Made by a program: the position numbers and the translations under genes. 49,645 bases of DNA from an uncultured Oscillibacter sp. (lineage in GTDB: Bacteria; Bacillota; Clostridia; Oscillospirales; Oscillospiraceae). Under the pieces are notes generated by a model. It was not told the DNA's origin, did no database searches, and worked only from the letters and a program-made list of their open reading frames with translations. Positions within the stretch are counted from its first letter, which is position 1. The number at the start of each line of letters is the position of its first letter. The stretch lies in contig CAJUDV010000017.1 of NCBI GenBank assembly GCA_910585385.1, positions 1 through 49,645 of the forward strand, written 5' to 3'. Shown in pieces: positions 43,011-49,645 of the stretch.

Positions 43011-43241
43011 TCAAAAGAGGTTTTTCAGTCCCCCCAGCTTACCGCCTATATCGGCGGCGGCGAGCTTGGCCTTGATGCCGGTGACCAGAGGCTGGAGCTT
43101 CTCATCGGGCAGGTCCACGCCCAGCAGCTTCTCCACCGTCTTAATGGGATCGCTCTGGAAGCTTTTCAGCAGAGCGGGGTCCTTCTGGATCTTGTCCACC
43201 AGTTCCTCAATCTTGCCCTTGACGTCAAAATTCATATCCAT
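43011..43241 (-). CDS. Small acidic-basic helical protein, unknown function
   Basis: A 76-residue protein (MDMNFDVKGKIEELVDKIQK, then LLGVDLPDEKLQPLVTGIKA, ending GGKLGGLKNLF). It is helical and soluble, with a C-terminal Gly/Leu tail. AAAGGA lies upstream of ATG 43241. The C-terminal glycine-rich tail recalls leader-type or small acid-soluble proteins, but nothing firm can be said. Confidence 0.7.
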   Translation of the reverse strand: MDMNFDVKGKIEELVDKIQKDPALLKSFQSDPIKTVEKLLGVDLPDEKLQPLVTGIKAKLAAADIGGKLGGLKNLF

Positions 43242-43360
43242 GGCACAGGTTCCTTTCTCTCTCGTCTTTGCCGGACCCTCAGGTCCGGCGGCTCTCCCAT
43301 CATAGTGGATCTCGAAATGCTTGTCAATGCTGACGCACAGCCTTGCTTTTCCCCGCGTCC

Positions 43361-44614
43361 TCAGATGGGCAGGCCCGTCAGATACCGGCGAACCGCGTCA
43401 AAGGCGTGGTTCGCCGCCAGGCCCTGGATGCGGTCCCGCCTCCGCCGGCCCAGGTCCAGAGCGCGGCAGAAGGTTCCCTCCCGCGCCGCCAGGCCAATAT
43501 AGACGATGCCCACCGGTACGCCCCGCTCATCCGGGTCCGGCCCCGCCGAACCGGTAACGGACACGCCAATGTCCGCCCCGGTGATCCTCCGGGCCCCTTC
43601 CGCCATGGCCCTGGCGCAGGGCTCCGACACCGGGCCGTATGTATCCAACGTCTCCCGGGGGACCTGGAGCACATCTCCCTTGACGCTGGTCCAGTAGCTC
43701 ACCACGCCGCCCCGGTACACCCGGGAGGCACCGGGGATGGCGGTGATCTTCTCCGCCGCCAGGCCGCCGGTGCAGCTCTCGGCAGTGGCCAGAGTCATGC
43801 CCCGCCGGAGAAGCTGGGCGTGACATGCCTCCGCAAGGCCCGGCACATCCACGCCGTAAACGATGTCTCCCAGCGCCTCCCGGACCATCTCCTCCACAGG
43901 GGCCAGCATGGCCCGGGCCTCCTCCTCCGTGGAGGCCTTGGCGGTGGCCCGGAGACGCACCTCAAAGGGCTTGGCGTAGGTGGCCAGGGTGGGGTTGACC
44001 ATGTGGGTCATCCTGTCCCGCAGCATCGCCTCCACGGAGCTCTCCCCCATGCCGAACGTCATAATGTCCCGGGAGACAATGACCTCCTGGGACAGCTTCC
44101 GCAGGTAGGGCTCCGCATGGCGGCGGAGCATGGTGGACATCTCGTGGGGCGGCCCGGGGAGCATGAGGACGTGGACGCCGCCGCACTCAAAGGCGCAGCC
44201 GGGGGCGGTGCCCACGGGGTTGTCAAAGATCACGCCGTTCTCCGGCAGCTCCGCCTGCTGGACGTTGTTCTCCGGCATGGGGACGTGGAGGGAGGTCTCG
44301 TAAAAGACCCGGATGTCCTCCAAAATCTCCGGGTGGAGCACCAGTTTTTGGCCGAAGGCCCCGCAGACGGTCTGCTTGGTGAGGTCGTCATAGGTGGGGC
44401 CCAAGCCGCCGGTGGTGATGATGACGTCCGCCCGGCGGCGGGCGATGTCCAGGGCCTCTCGCAGCCGCTCCGGGTTGTCTCCCACCACAGTGTGCCAAAA
44501 GACGTTGATTCCCAGGGCCGACAGGCTCTGGGAGATGGCCTGGGCGTTGGTATTGACAATATTGCCCAGCAGCAGCTCCGTGCCCACGGCGATGATTTCC
44601 GCTGTATGAGACAT
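43361..44614 (-). CDS. cinA: CinA family protein (competence/damage-inducible; nicotinamide-nucleotide amidase domain)
   Basis: A 417-residue two-domain protein. The N-terminal MoCF-like domain (AEIIAVGTELLLGNIVNTNA, TTGGLGPTYDDLT, LPGPPHEM) resembles pyrophosphatases of the molybdopterin family. The C-terminal CinA domain (ATAESCTGGLAAEKI, VTGSAGPDPDERG) deamidates NMN in pyridine-nucleotide repair. ATG 44614 has AGAGGGG upstream. It lies 72 bases downstream of thiI on the same strand. Confidence 0.93.
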   Translation of the reverse strand: MSHTAEIIAVGTELLLGNIVNTNAQAISQSLSALGINVFWHTVVGDNPERLREALDIARRRADVIITTGGLGPTYDDLTKQTVCGAFGQKLVLHPEILEDIRVFYETSLHVPMPENNVQQAELPENGVIFDNPVGTAPGCAFECGGVHVLMLPGPPHEMSTMLRRHAEPYLRKLSQEVIVSRDIMTFGMGESSVEAMLRDRMTHMVNPTLATYAKPFEVRLRATAKASTEEEARAMLAPVEEMVREALGDIVYGVDVPGLAEACHAQLLRRGMTLATAESCTGGLAAEKITAIPGASRVYRGGVVSYWTSVKGDVLQVPRETLDTYGPVSEPCARAMAEGARRITGADIGVSVTGSAGPDPDERGVPVGIVYIGLAAREGTFCRALDLGRRRRDRIQGLAANHAFDAVRRYLTGLPI

Positions 44615-44686
44615 GGTAATTCCCCTCTTTCCTTTCCAAGGCAATGTCCTTCTCCGGCGGACGCGGCGCCGCCGCAGACAACCCTT

Positions 44687-45865
44687 TCAGGGTTTCACCC
44701 TGATCCAGCTCTCTCCCTCCAGGGCCCTGGCCACCAGCCCCTCCACATCCAGAGCGGCCTCCGCCCCGCGGACCTCCCCCAAGACGGGCCGGGTGGCCGG
44801 GTGCCGGGGCGTAAAGACGGTGCAGCAGTCCTCATAGGGCAGAATGGAGGTTTCATAGGTCCCGATCTCCCGGGCCATTCGGATGATCTCCACCTTGTCC
44901 ATGCCGATGAGGGGCCGCAGCACCGGCATGGAGGCCACATCGTCTGTCGCCGCCAGGGCCATCATGGTCTGGCTGGCCACCTGGCCCAGGGACTCGCCGG
45001 TGATGAGGGCCTTGGCCCCGGCCCGCCGGGCCACGGCCTCCGCCAGACGCATCATGAAACGGCGCATAATCAGGGTGAAATACTCCTCCGGGCACTTGCG
45101 GCGAATCTCCTCCTGGATCTCCGTGAAGGGCACGATGTGCACCAGCATCCGGCCGCACCAGGCCGTCAGCTGCTGGGCCAGCTCCAGCACCTTGTCCTGG
45201 GCCTGCTGGGAGGTGTAGGGCGGGGAGACGAAATGGACCATCTCCAGCTCCACGCCCCGGCGGGCCATCATCCAGGAGGACACGGGACTGTCCAGCCCCC
45301 CGGAGAGGAGAGAGACGGCGTGTCCCCCCATGCCCACCGGCAGGCCGCCGGCCCCGGGGACGGCGGGGGCGTGGACATAGGCGTGCTTCTCCCGGATCTC
45401 CACGTAGACCGTCAGGTCCGGGTGGTGGACGTCCACCGCCACGGCGGGGAAACGCTCCGCCAAATCCCCGCCCACAGCCTGGGAGACCTGGATGGAGTTC
45501 AGGTGAAAGTTCTTGTCCGCCCGCTTGCTCTCCACCTTGAAGCTCTTCGCCTGGGCAAAGGCCTCCGCCAGGTAGCGGGAGGCGGTGTCCACAATGGCGG
45601 AGACGGTTTTCTCGCAGGGCACCGCCCGGGCCACGCTCACCACGCCGAACACCTGCCGGGCGGCCCGCCAGGCCGCCTCCATGTCGCAGCCGCCGTTCAC
45701 CGGCTCGGCGTAAATGGTGCTCTGGCGGACATAGACCTGAAAGCTGCCGCACTTTTTCAGCCGCCGCCGGACGTTGGTCACCAGCCGGTCCTCAAAAGAG
45801 CGGCGGTTCTGGCCCTTCAGGACCACCTCGCCCAGCTTTAAAAGCAGCATCTCGTTGTTGTTCAT
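44687..45865 (-). CDS. thiI: tRNA 4-thiouridine synthase ThiI
   Basis: A 392-residue enzyme that thiolates U8 of tRNA and in some bacteria supports thiazole synthesis. It has an N-terminal ferredoxin-like and THUMP region (MLLLKLGEVVLKGQNRRSFE), then the PP-loop ATPase motif LLSGGLDSPVSSW and ITGESLGQVASQT. It lacks the C-terminal rhodanese domain, as is usual in Firmicutes. ATG 45865 follows GGAGG. No IscS-like gene is adjacent. Confidence 0.93.
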   Translation of the reverse strand: MNNNEMLLLKLGEVVLKGQNRRSFEDRLVTNVRRRLKKCGSFQVYVRQSTIYAEPVNGGCDMEAAWRAARQVFGVVSVARAVPCEKTVSAIVDTASRYLAEAFAQAKSFKVESKRADKNFHLNSIQVSQAVGGDLAERFPAVAVDVHHPDLTVYVEIREKHAYVHAPAVPGAGGLPVGMGGHAVSLLSGGLDSPVSSWMMARRGVELEMVHFVSPPYTSQQAQDKVLELAQQLTAWCGRMLVHIVPFTEIQEEIRRKCPEEYFTLIMRRFMMRLAEAVARRAGAKALITGESLGQVASQTMMALAATDDVASMPVLRPLIGMDKVEIIRMAREIGTYETSILPYEDCCTVFTPRHPATRPVLGEVRGAEAALDVEGLVARALEGESWIRVKP

Positions 45866-46051
45866 AGGGAACGCCTCCATCTTCCGTACTGATTTTCCGC
45901 CTCGTATCATACCACGTTTTTCCCCGGAGAAAAAGACTTTTTTACGAAAATCCGTCCCCATAGGCAGCCGCCCTTCTTGTGAAATCCGCGGCTCTGTGGT
46001 ATCGTGTTGAAAAGGCGCTTGCGCGCCGCCGGAGAGAGGAGGAGATTTTCG

Positions 46052-46735
46052 TTGAAAATTGGCATTCTGTGCGCCGGGGACAGCGAGGTCAGGCCGTTTC
46101 TCTCCATGCTGGAACATCCCACGGTATCGGAAAGGGCCATGCTGCGGTTTCACCACGGAACGCTGGCGGGTGTCCCGGCGGTTGTGCTCTTTTCCGGGGT
46201 GTGCAAGGTCAACGCGGCCATCGCAGCCCAGATCTTAATCGACGCCTGTCAATGCGATTCTATGATCAGCGCCGGCACCGCCGGCGGCATTGATCCGCGG
46301 CTCACGGTATTTGACACCGTGGTCTCCACGGAGACCGCATACCACGACGTGGGGCCGGACATCCTGACGGACTTTCACCCCTGGCTCCCCTCCGTCTGGT
46401 TCCCCTGCGGCCCGGGTCTTCTGGCCCTGGCCCGGCAGGCGGCGGAGCGGCTGGAGGCGGAGCGCAGGGTGTTTTTCGGCAGGATGGTCACCGGGGAGTA
46501 CTTTGTGGAAGGAGAGGCGCGGGAGCGTCTGGCGGCCGCCTGGGCTCCTCTCAGCGCGGACATGGAGAGCGCCGCCGCGGCCCACGTGTGCTATGTAAAC
46601 CGGACTCCATTCCTCTCCGTCAGGACCATCACGGACACCCGGGACCAGGACGGCACAGCCAGCTTTGAGGAGAACTGCGCCCGGGCGGCCCGGCTCTCGG
46701 CGGAATTCGTCCGGGAGATGCTGCGGCTGATCTGA
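46052..46735 (+). CDS. 5'-methylthioadenosine/S-adenosylhomocysteine nucleosidase-like protein
   Basis: A 227-residue phosphorylase-superfamily protein (KIGILCAGDSEVRPFLSMLE, MISAGTAGGIDPRLTVFDTV, LSADMESAAAAHVCYVNRTP, VRTITDTRDQDG). The catalytic pattern ADMESAA and the Asp in ITDT match MTA/SAH nucleosidases, which recycle methionine and remove SAM by-products. The start is TTG 46052, seven bases after GGAGGAG. The catalytic acid is not in the classical NEGD form, so substrate may differ. Confidence 0.82.
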   Translation: MKIGILCAGDSEVRPFLSMLEHPTVSERAMLRFHHGTLAGVPAVVLFSGVCKVNAAIAAQILIDACQCDSMISAGTAGGIDPRLTVFDTVVSTETAYHDVGPDILTDFHPWLPSVWFPCGPGLLALARQAAERLEAERRVFFGRMVTGEYFVEGEARERLAAAWAPLSADMESAAAAHVCYVNRTPFLSVRTITDTRDQDGTASFEENCARAARLSAEFVREMLRLI

Positions 46736-46806
46736 GGGAAGCCCTTCTTGCAATCTCCGCCATTTTTCGATACAATACATGCAATTAACAATAAGGAGGC
46801 CCCTTT

Positions 46807-47433
46807 ATGAAAATTGTCGCCATCAACGGAAGTCCCCGCAAAAACGGCAACACCGCCCAGTGCCTGGAGGCCGTGGGCCGGGAGGTGGAGGCCGCCGGCG
46901 TGGACTTCCAGGTCTTCCAGCCCGGCCCCAACGTCCGCCCCTGCATGGCCTGCTACCACTGCCTCAACACCGGAAGCCTCCGCTGCGTCCGGGATGACGA
47001 CGGCGTCAACGGCATCATCGCCGCCTGCATCGAAGCCGACGGCATCCTGCTGGCCTCCCCGGTGTACCACGGCGGCGTCGCCGGAGGGATGAAGTGTGTG
47101 CTGGACCGTCTGATGCTGGCGGCGGGCTGCGGGGACAACCAGCTCCGCCACAAGGTGGGCGGCGCGCTGTGCACCCTGCGCCGCAGCGGCGGCATGGAGA
47201 CCTACCAGCAGCTGCTGGGCACCATGGACGCCATGGAGATGCTCATTGTCACCTCTGACTACTGGGGCGCCGTCCACGGTGCGGACCCCGGCGAGGCCCT
47301 GAGGGATGAGGAGGGCATGGCGGTGGCCCGGAAGCTGGGACGAAACATGGCCTGGATGGTGAAGGTCCTCCATGAGACAGCGGTGCCCGCCCCGGAGGGG
47401 GGCCACCGGCCCATGATGAATTTTATCCGATGA
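46807..47433 (+). CDS. Flavodoxin family protein / NAD(P)H-dependent FMN reductase-like
   Basis: A 208-residue flavoprotein. The FMN phosphate loop is INGSPRKNGNTAQCLE at the N-terminus, with the CMACYHCLNTGSLRC cysteine block and SPVYHGGVAGGMKCVLDRL typical of the iron-sulfur flavoprotein/NADPH FMN reductase superfamily. The CxxCxxC cysteines may bind a cluster, but a flavin-only role is equally possible. AAGGAGG precedes ATG 46807. Confidence 0.9.
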   Translation: MKIVAINGSPRKNGNTAQCLEAVGREVEAAGVDFQVFQPGPNVRPCMACYHCLNTGSLRCVRDDDGVNGIIAACIEADGILLASPVYHGGVAGGMKCVLDRLMLAAGCGDNQLRHKVGGALCTLRRSGGMETYQQLLGTMDAMEMLIVTSDYWGAVHGADPGEALRDEEGMAVARKLGRNMAWMVKVLHETAVPAPEGGHRPMMNFIR

Positions 47434-47439
47434 AAGAGG

Positions 47440-47468
47440 AGAGGGGCGGTCTTTTGGACCGTCCCTCT
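47440..47468. terminator. Terminator between the flavodoxin-like gene and yifB
   Basis: A 12-bp stem (47440-47451 with 47457-47468) with one G-U pair and a TTTTG loop between convergent genes. Confidence 0.7.
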
Positions 47469-47470
47469 CT

Positions 47471-48985
47471 CTATCTCAATATGTCCGTATTCCGGTACTG
47501 AACAGCCTCGGCCAGATGGGCCGCCCCGATGTCTGCCGCACCCTCCAGATCCGCGATGGTGCGGGCCACCCGCAGCACCCGGTCGTGGGACCGGGCCGTG
47601 AGGCCCATGCGGTCAAAGGCGGTCTTTAGAAGCCGCTCCCCCGCCGGGTCCAACCGGCAGAATTCTCCCACCAGGGCCGGAGGCATCTGCGCGTTGCAGG
47701 TCACGCCTGTTCCCGCGAACCGGCGGGACTGAAGGCTCCGCGCCGCCTCCGCCCGGGCCTTCACCGCCGCCGAGGGCTCCGGCGCCTCCCGGCGGCGCAT
47801 GGCCTCATACTCCACCGGCGGGACGGTGACATGGAGGTCAATGCGGTCCAGCAGAGGGCCGGAGATCTTCTCCACGTATTTCGCCGTCTCCCGCTCAGAG
47901 CAGGTGCACCGCCGGTCCGGGTGCCCCCGCCAGCCGCAGCGGCAGGGATTCATTGCGCACACCAGCTGAAACCGGGCGGGAAGCCGCAGGGTGCCGCCTA
48001 CCCGGGCCACGGTGACTTCCCCGTCCTCCAGGGGCTGACGCAGCGCCTCCAGCACGTCTCTGTGGAACTCCGGCAGCTCGTCTAAAAACAGCACGCCGTT
48101 GTGTGCCAGGGAGATCTCCCCGGGCCGCATGGCGGCCCCGCCCCCCGCCAGGGCGGCGGCGGAGGCGGTGTGGTGGGGTGAGCGGAAGGGCCGACGGACC
48201 AGCAGGGGCCGCCGGGGATCCGCCATGCCCGCCACAGACCAGATGCCGGAGGTCTCCAGAGCCTCCGCCCGGCTCAGGTCCGGCAGGATAGAGGGCAGCC
48301 GCTTTGCCAGCATGGACTTGCCCGCTCCGGGAGATCCGATCATCAGCAGGTTATGTCCTCCGGCGGCGGCAATCTCCAAGGCCCGCTTTACGTTCTCCTG
48401 GCCCATCACATCCCCCAGGTCCGGCAGGGCGGTCCCGTCCTCTTCCGGCTCCCACACCGGCGCGGGAGAGAGGGGCTCCTGCCCCCGCAGGTGGGCCGCC
48501 AGAGACCGGACGTCCGCCACGCCGTAAACCGTCAGCCCGCCGGCCAGGGTGGCCTCGGCGGCGTTCTCCGCCGGGACAAACAGCTGCCGGACGCCGATCT
48601 CCCGGGCCTTCATGGCCATGGGCAGCACGCCGTGGACGCCCCGCACCGCCCCGGTGAGGGACAGCTCCCCCAGAAAAGCGGCGTCCCCCGGGGGAGGCGG
48701 CAGCTCCCCGGCGGCGGCCAGCAGCCCCACGAAGATGGGCAGGTCATAGACGGTTCCCGCCTTCTTCCGCCCCGCCGGGGCCAGGTTCACCGTGATGCGG
48801 CTGACGGGGAACTTCACCCCGCAGTTCTTCACCGCCGCCCGGACCCGCTCCCGGGCCTCCCGCACGGCGGCGTCCGGCAGGCCCACCACGTCAAAGGCCG
48901 GCAGGCCGCCGGAGAGAAAGCACTCCGCGCCGACCTCATAGCCGGATATTCCGTTCAGTCCCAGGGAACGCACGCTCACCACCAT
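47471..48985 (-). CDS. YifB family Mg chelatase-like AAA ATPase (ComM-type)
   Basis: A 504-residue ATPase. The N-terminal ChlI-like domain (about residues 20-140) is followed by Walker A GSPGAGKSMLAKRL, Walker B GVLFLDELPEF, and a C-terminal Mg-chelatase helical domain. The zinc-like CNPCRCG and HPDRRCTCSE segment is normal for this family. ComM homologues help branch migration in natural transformation. ATG 48985 follows AGGAGG. Monocistronic. Confidence 0.93.
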   Translation of the reverse strand: MVVSVRSLGLNGISGYEVGAECFLSGGLPAFDVVGLPDAAVREARERVRAAVKNCGVKFPVSRITVNLAPAGRKKAGTVYDLPIFVGLLAAAGELPPPPGDAAFLGELSLTGAVRGVHGVLPMAMKAREIGVRQLFVPAENAAEATLAGGLTVYGVADVRSLAAHLRGQEPLSPAPVWEPEEDGTALPDLGDVMGQENVKRALEIAAAGGHNLLMIGSPGAGKSMLAKRLPSILPDLSRAEALETSGIWSVAGMADPRRPLLVRRPFRSPHHTASAAALAGGGAAMRPGEISLAHNGVLFLDELPEFHRDVLEALRQPLEDGEVTVARVGGTLRLPARFQLVCAMNPCRCGWRGHPDRRCTCSERETAKYVEKISGPLLDRIDLHVTVPPVEYEAMRRREAPEPSAAVKARAEAARSLQSRRFAGTGVTCNAQMPPALVGEFCRLDPAGERLLKTAFDRMGLTARSHDRVLRVARTIADLEGAADIGAAHLAEAVQYRNTDILR

Positions 48986-49142
48986 GGACGAGACACCTCC
49001 TGCTCTGAATTCATAACAATTACTATATCATAAACCTGTTTCTATGGGAAACACTTTTTGGAAAAGTGCCGAAAAAAGCGGGATGGTTTTGTCCCATCCG
49101 CAGAAAAGGGAAATTCTTGTGCAAAAAATAACAAAGTGCCAG

Positions 49143-49171
49143 TTTACAGCCCAGACAACCTGTGATATAAT
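49143..49171 (+). promoter_or_regulatory. Promoter of the pyruvate:ferredoxin oxidoreductase gene
   Basis: TTTACA (49143-49148), a 17-base spacer and TATAAT (49166-49171), about 95 bases ahead of the start codon, leaving an untranslated leader. Confidence 0.78.
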
Positions 49172-49266
49172 GGCGGCGCATGGGGTTTTCGGGGAAACGT
49201 CCCCGGAGTCCGTGTGTTTGGCAACATGCTGCCCGCGGGGCAGCGATTTATAGGAGGTAAGTGTTT

Positions 49267-49645
49267 ATGGCAAGAAAGTTCAAGTCCATGGACGGTAACA
49301 ACGCGGCGGCGTATGTCAGCTACGCGTTTACCGAAGTGGCGGGTATCTATCCCATCACCCCGTCCTCTCCCATGGCGGACCTGGTGGACCAGTGGGCTGC
49401 CGCTGGTCAGAAGAACATCTTCGGCACCACTGTGAAGGTGTGCGAGATGCAGTCCGAGGCCGGCGCTTCCGGCACGGTCCACGGCTCTCTGGCCGCCGGC
49501 GCGATGACCACCACCTACACCGCGTCCCAGGGCCTGCTGCTGATGATTCCCAATATGTACAAGATCGCCGGCGAATTGCTGCCCTGCGTATTCCACGTGT
49601 CCGCCCGCACCGTGTCCAGCCACGCGCTGAACATCTTCGGCGACC
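49267..49645 (+). CDS. nifJ: Pyruvate:ferredoxin (flavodoxin) oxidoreductase, N-terminal part
   Basis: The first 126 residues of a protein that runs off the window. They match the pyrimidine-binding domain of the single-chain enzyme: KSMDGNNAAAYVSYAFTEVA, IYPITPSSPMADLVDQWA, EMQSEAGASGTVHGSLAAGA and TTTYTASQGLLLMIPNMYK. The enzyme makes acetyl-CoA, CO2 and reduced ferredoxin from pyruvate. AGGAGG lies nine bases before ATG 49267. The complete gene should be about 3.5 kb. Confidence 0.95.
   Translation, partial: MARKFKSMDGNNAAAYVSYAFTEVAGIYPITPSSPMADLVDQWAAAGQKNIFGTTVKVCEMQSEAGASGTVHGSLAAGAMTTTYTASQGLLLMIPNMYKIAGELLPCVFHVSARTVSSHALNIFGD

Noticed and set aside
43343..45841. An 832-codon plus-strand ORF opposite cinA and thiI
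   Set aside because: It spans two recognised genes plus their gap and has a His/Gly/Pro-rich low-complexity sequence.

Overview
The window looks like chromosome from a GC-rich, spore-forming gut Firmicute of the Oscillospiraceae type (Flavonifractor, Lawsonibacter or Oscillibacter-like). The grounds are a germination protease gene, AGGAGG-type ribosome binding sites with frequent GTG and TTG starts, ferredoxin-dependent 2-oxoacid oxidoreductases, a membrane pyrophosphatase, and clostridial riboswitches. Genus assignment is inference. No rRNA, tRNA or CRISPR array was seen.

Left arm (1 to about 7,250): the end of an integrative, mobilizable element. It carries a MOBP-type relaxase, a MobC-like accessory protein, a six-hairpin array that may be an oriT, and TnpV near the right end. 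Inside is an AT-rich cargo block. One part is a complete type II restriction-modification system: a D12-class adenine methylase divergent from a C (controller) protein and a PD-(D/E)XK endonuclease, with two canonical C-boxes between them. The other part is a compact operon of three or four unrecognised genes (4,999-6,676), the best candidate for an undescribed, possibly defensive, system.

Core metabolism (7,296-15,603): cstA with two small partner genes; a FadR-type GntR regulator divergent from a 2-oxoacid:ferredoxin oxidoreductase operon (P-loop protein, ferredoxin, alpha, beta and gamma subunits); then a branched-chain aminotransferase. Both divergent promoters carry the same palindromic operator on their -10 boxes, so the regulator probably controls itself and the operon. 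Aminotransferase plus oxidoreductase suggests fermentation of branched-chain amino acids.

Middle (15,668-30,733): a zinc-ribbon membrane protein, htpG, a 3'-truncated methyltransferase, a VWA-like/MoxR-AAA/NifU-domain operon, a leucine-rich-repeat-like protein, a MerR-RDD fusion, a DUF5655-type protein, a guanine deaminase behind a guanine-class riboswitch with a terminator, and a TPP-riboswitch operon tenA-thiZ-thiX-thiY for salvage of thiamine pyrimidine.

Right part (30,734-49,645): a GNAT acetyltransferase, an XRE regulator, a GlsB-like protein, a TatD-associated radical SAM protein with tatD, rpsT, gpr, exodeoxyribonuclease III, a lipoprotein, hppA behind a cluster of TTTGCG-type repeats, a GC-rich intergenic repeat zone, a DUF6809-type protein, the NifU-like/GGGtGRT pair, cinA, thiI, an MTA/SAH nucleosidase-like gene, a flavodoxin-like gene, a YifB-type ATPase, and the start of pyruvate:ferredoxin oxidoreductase running off the end.
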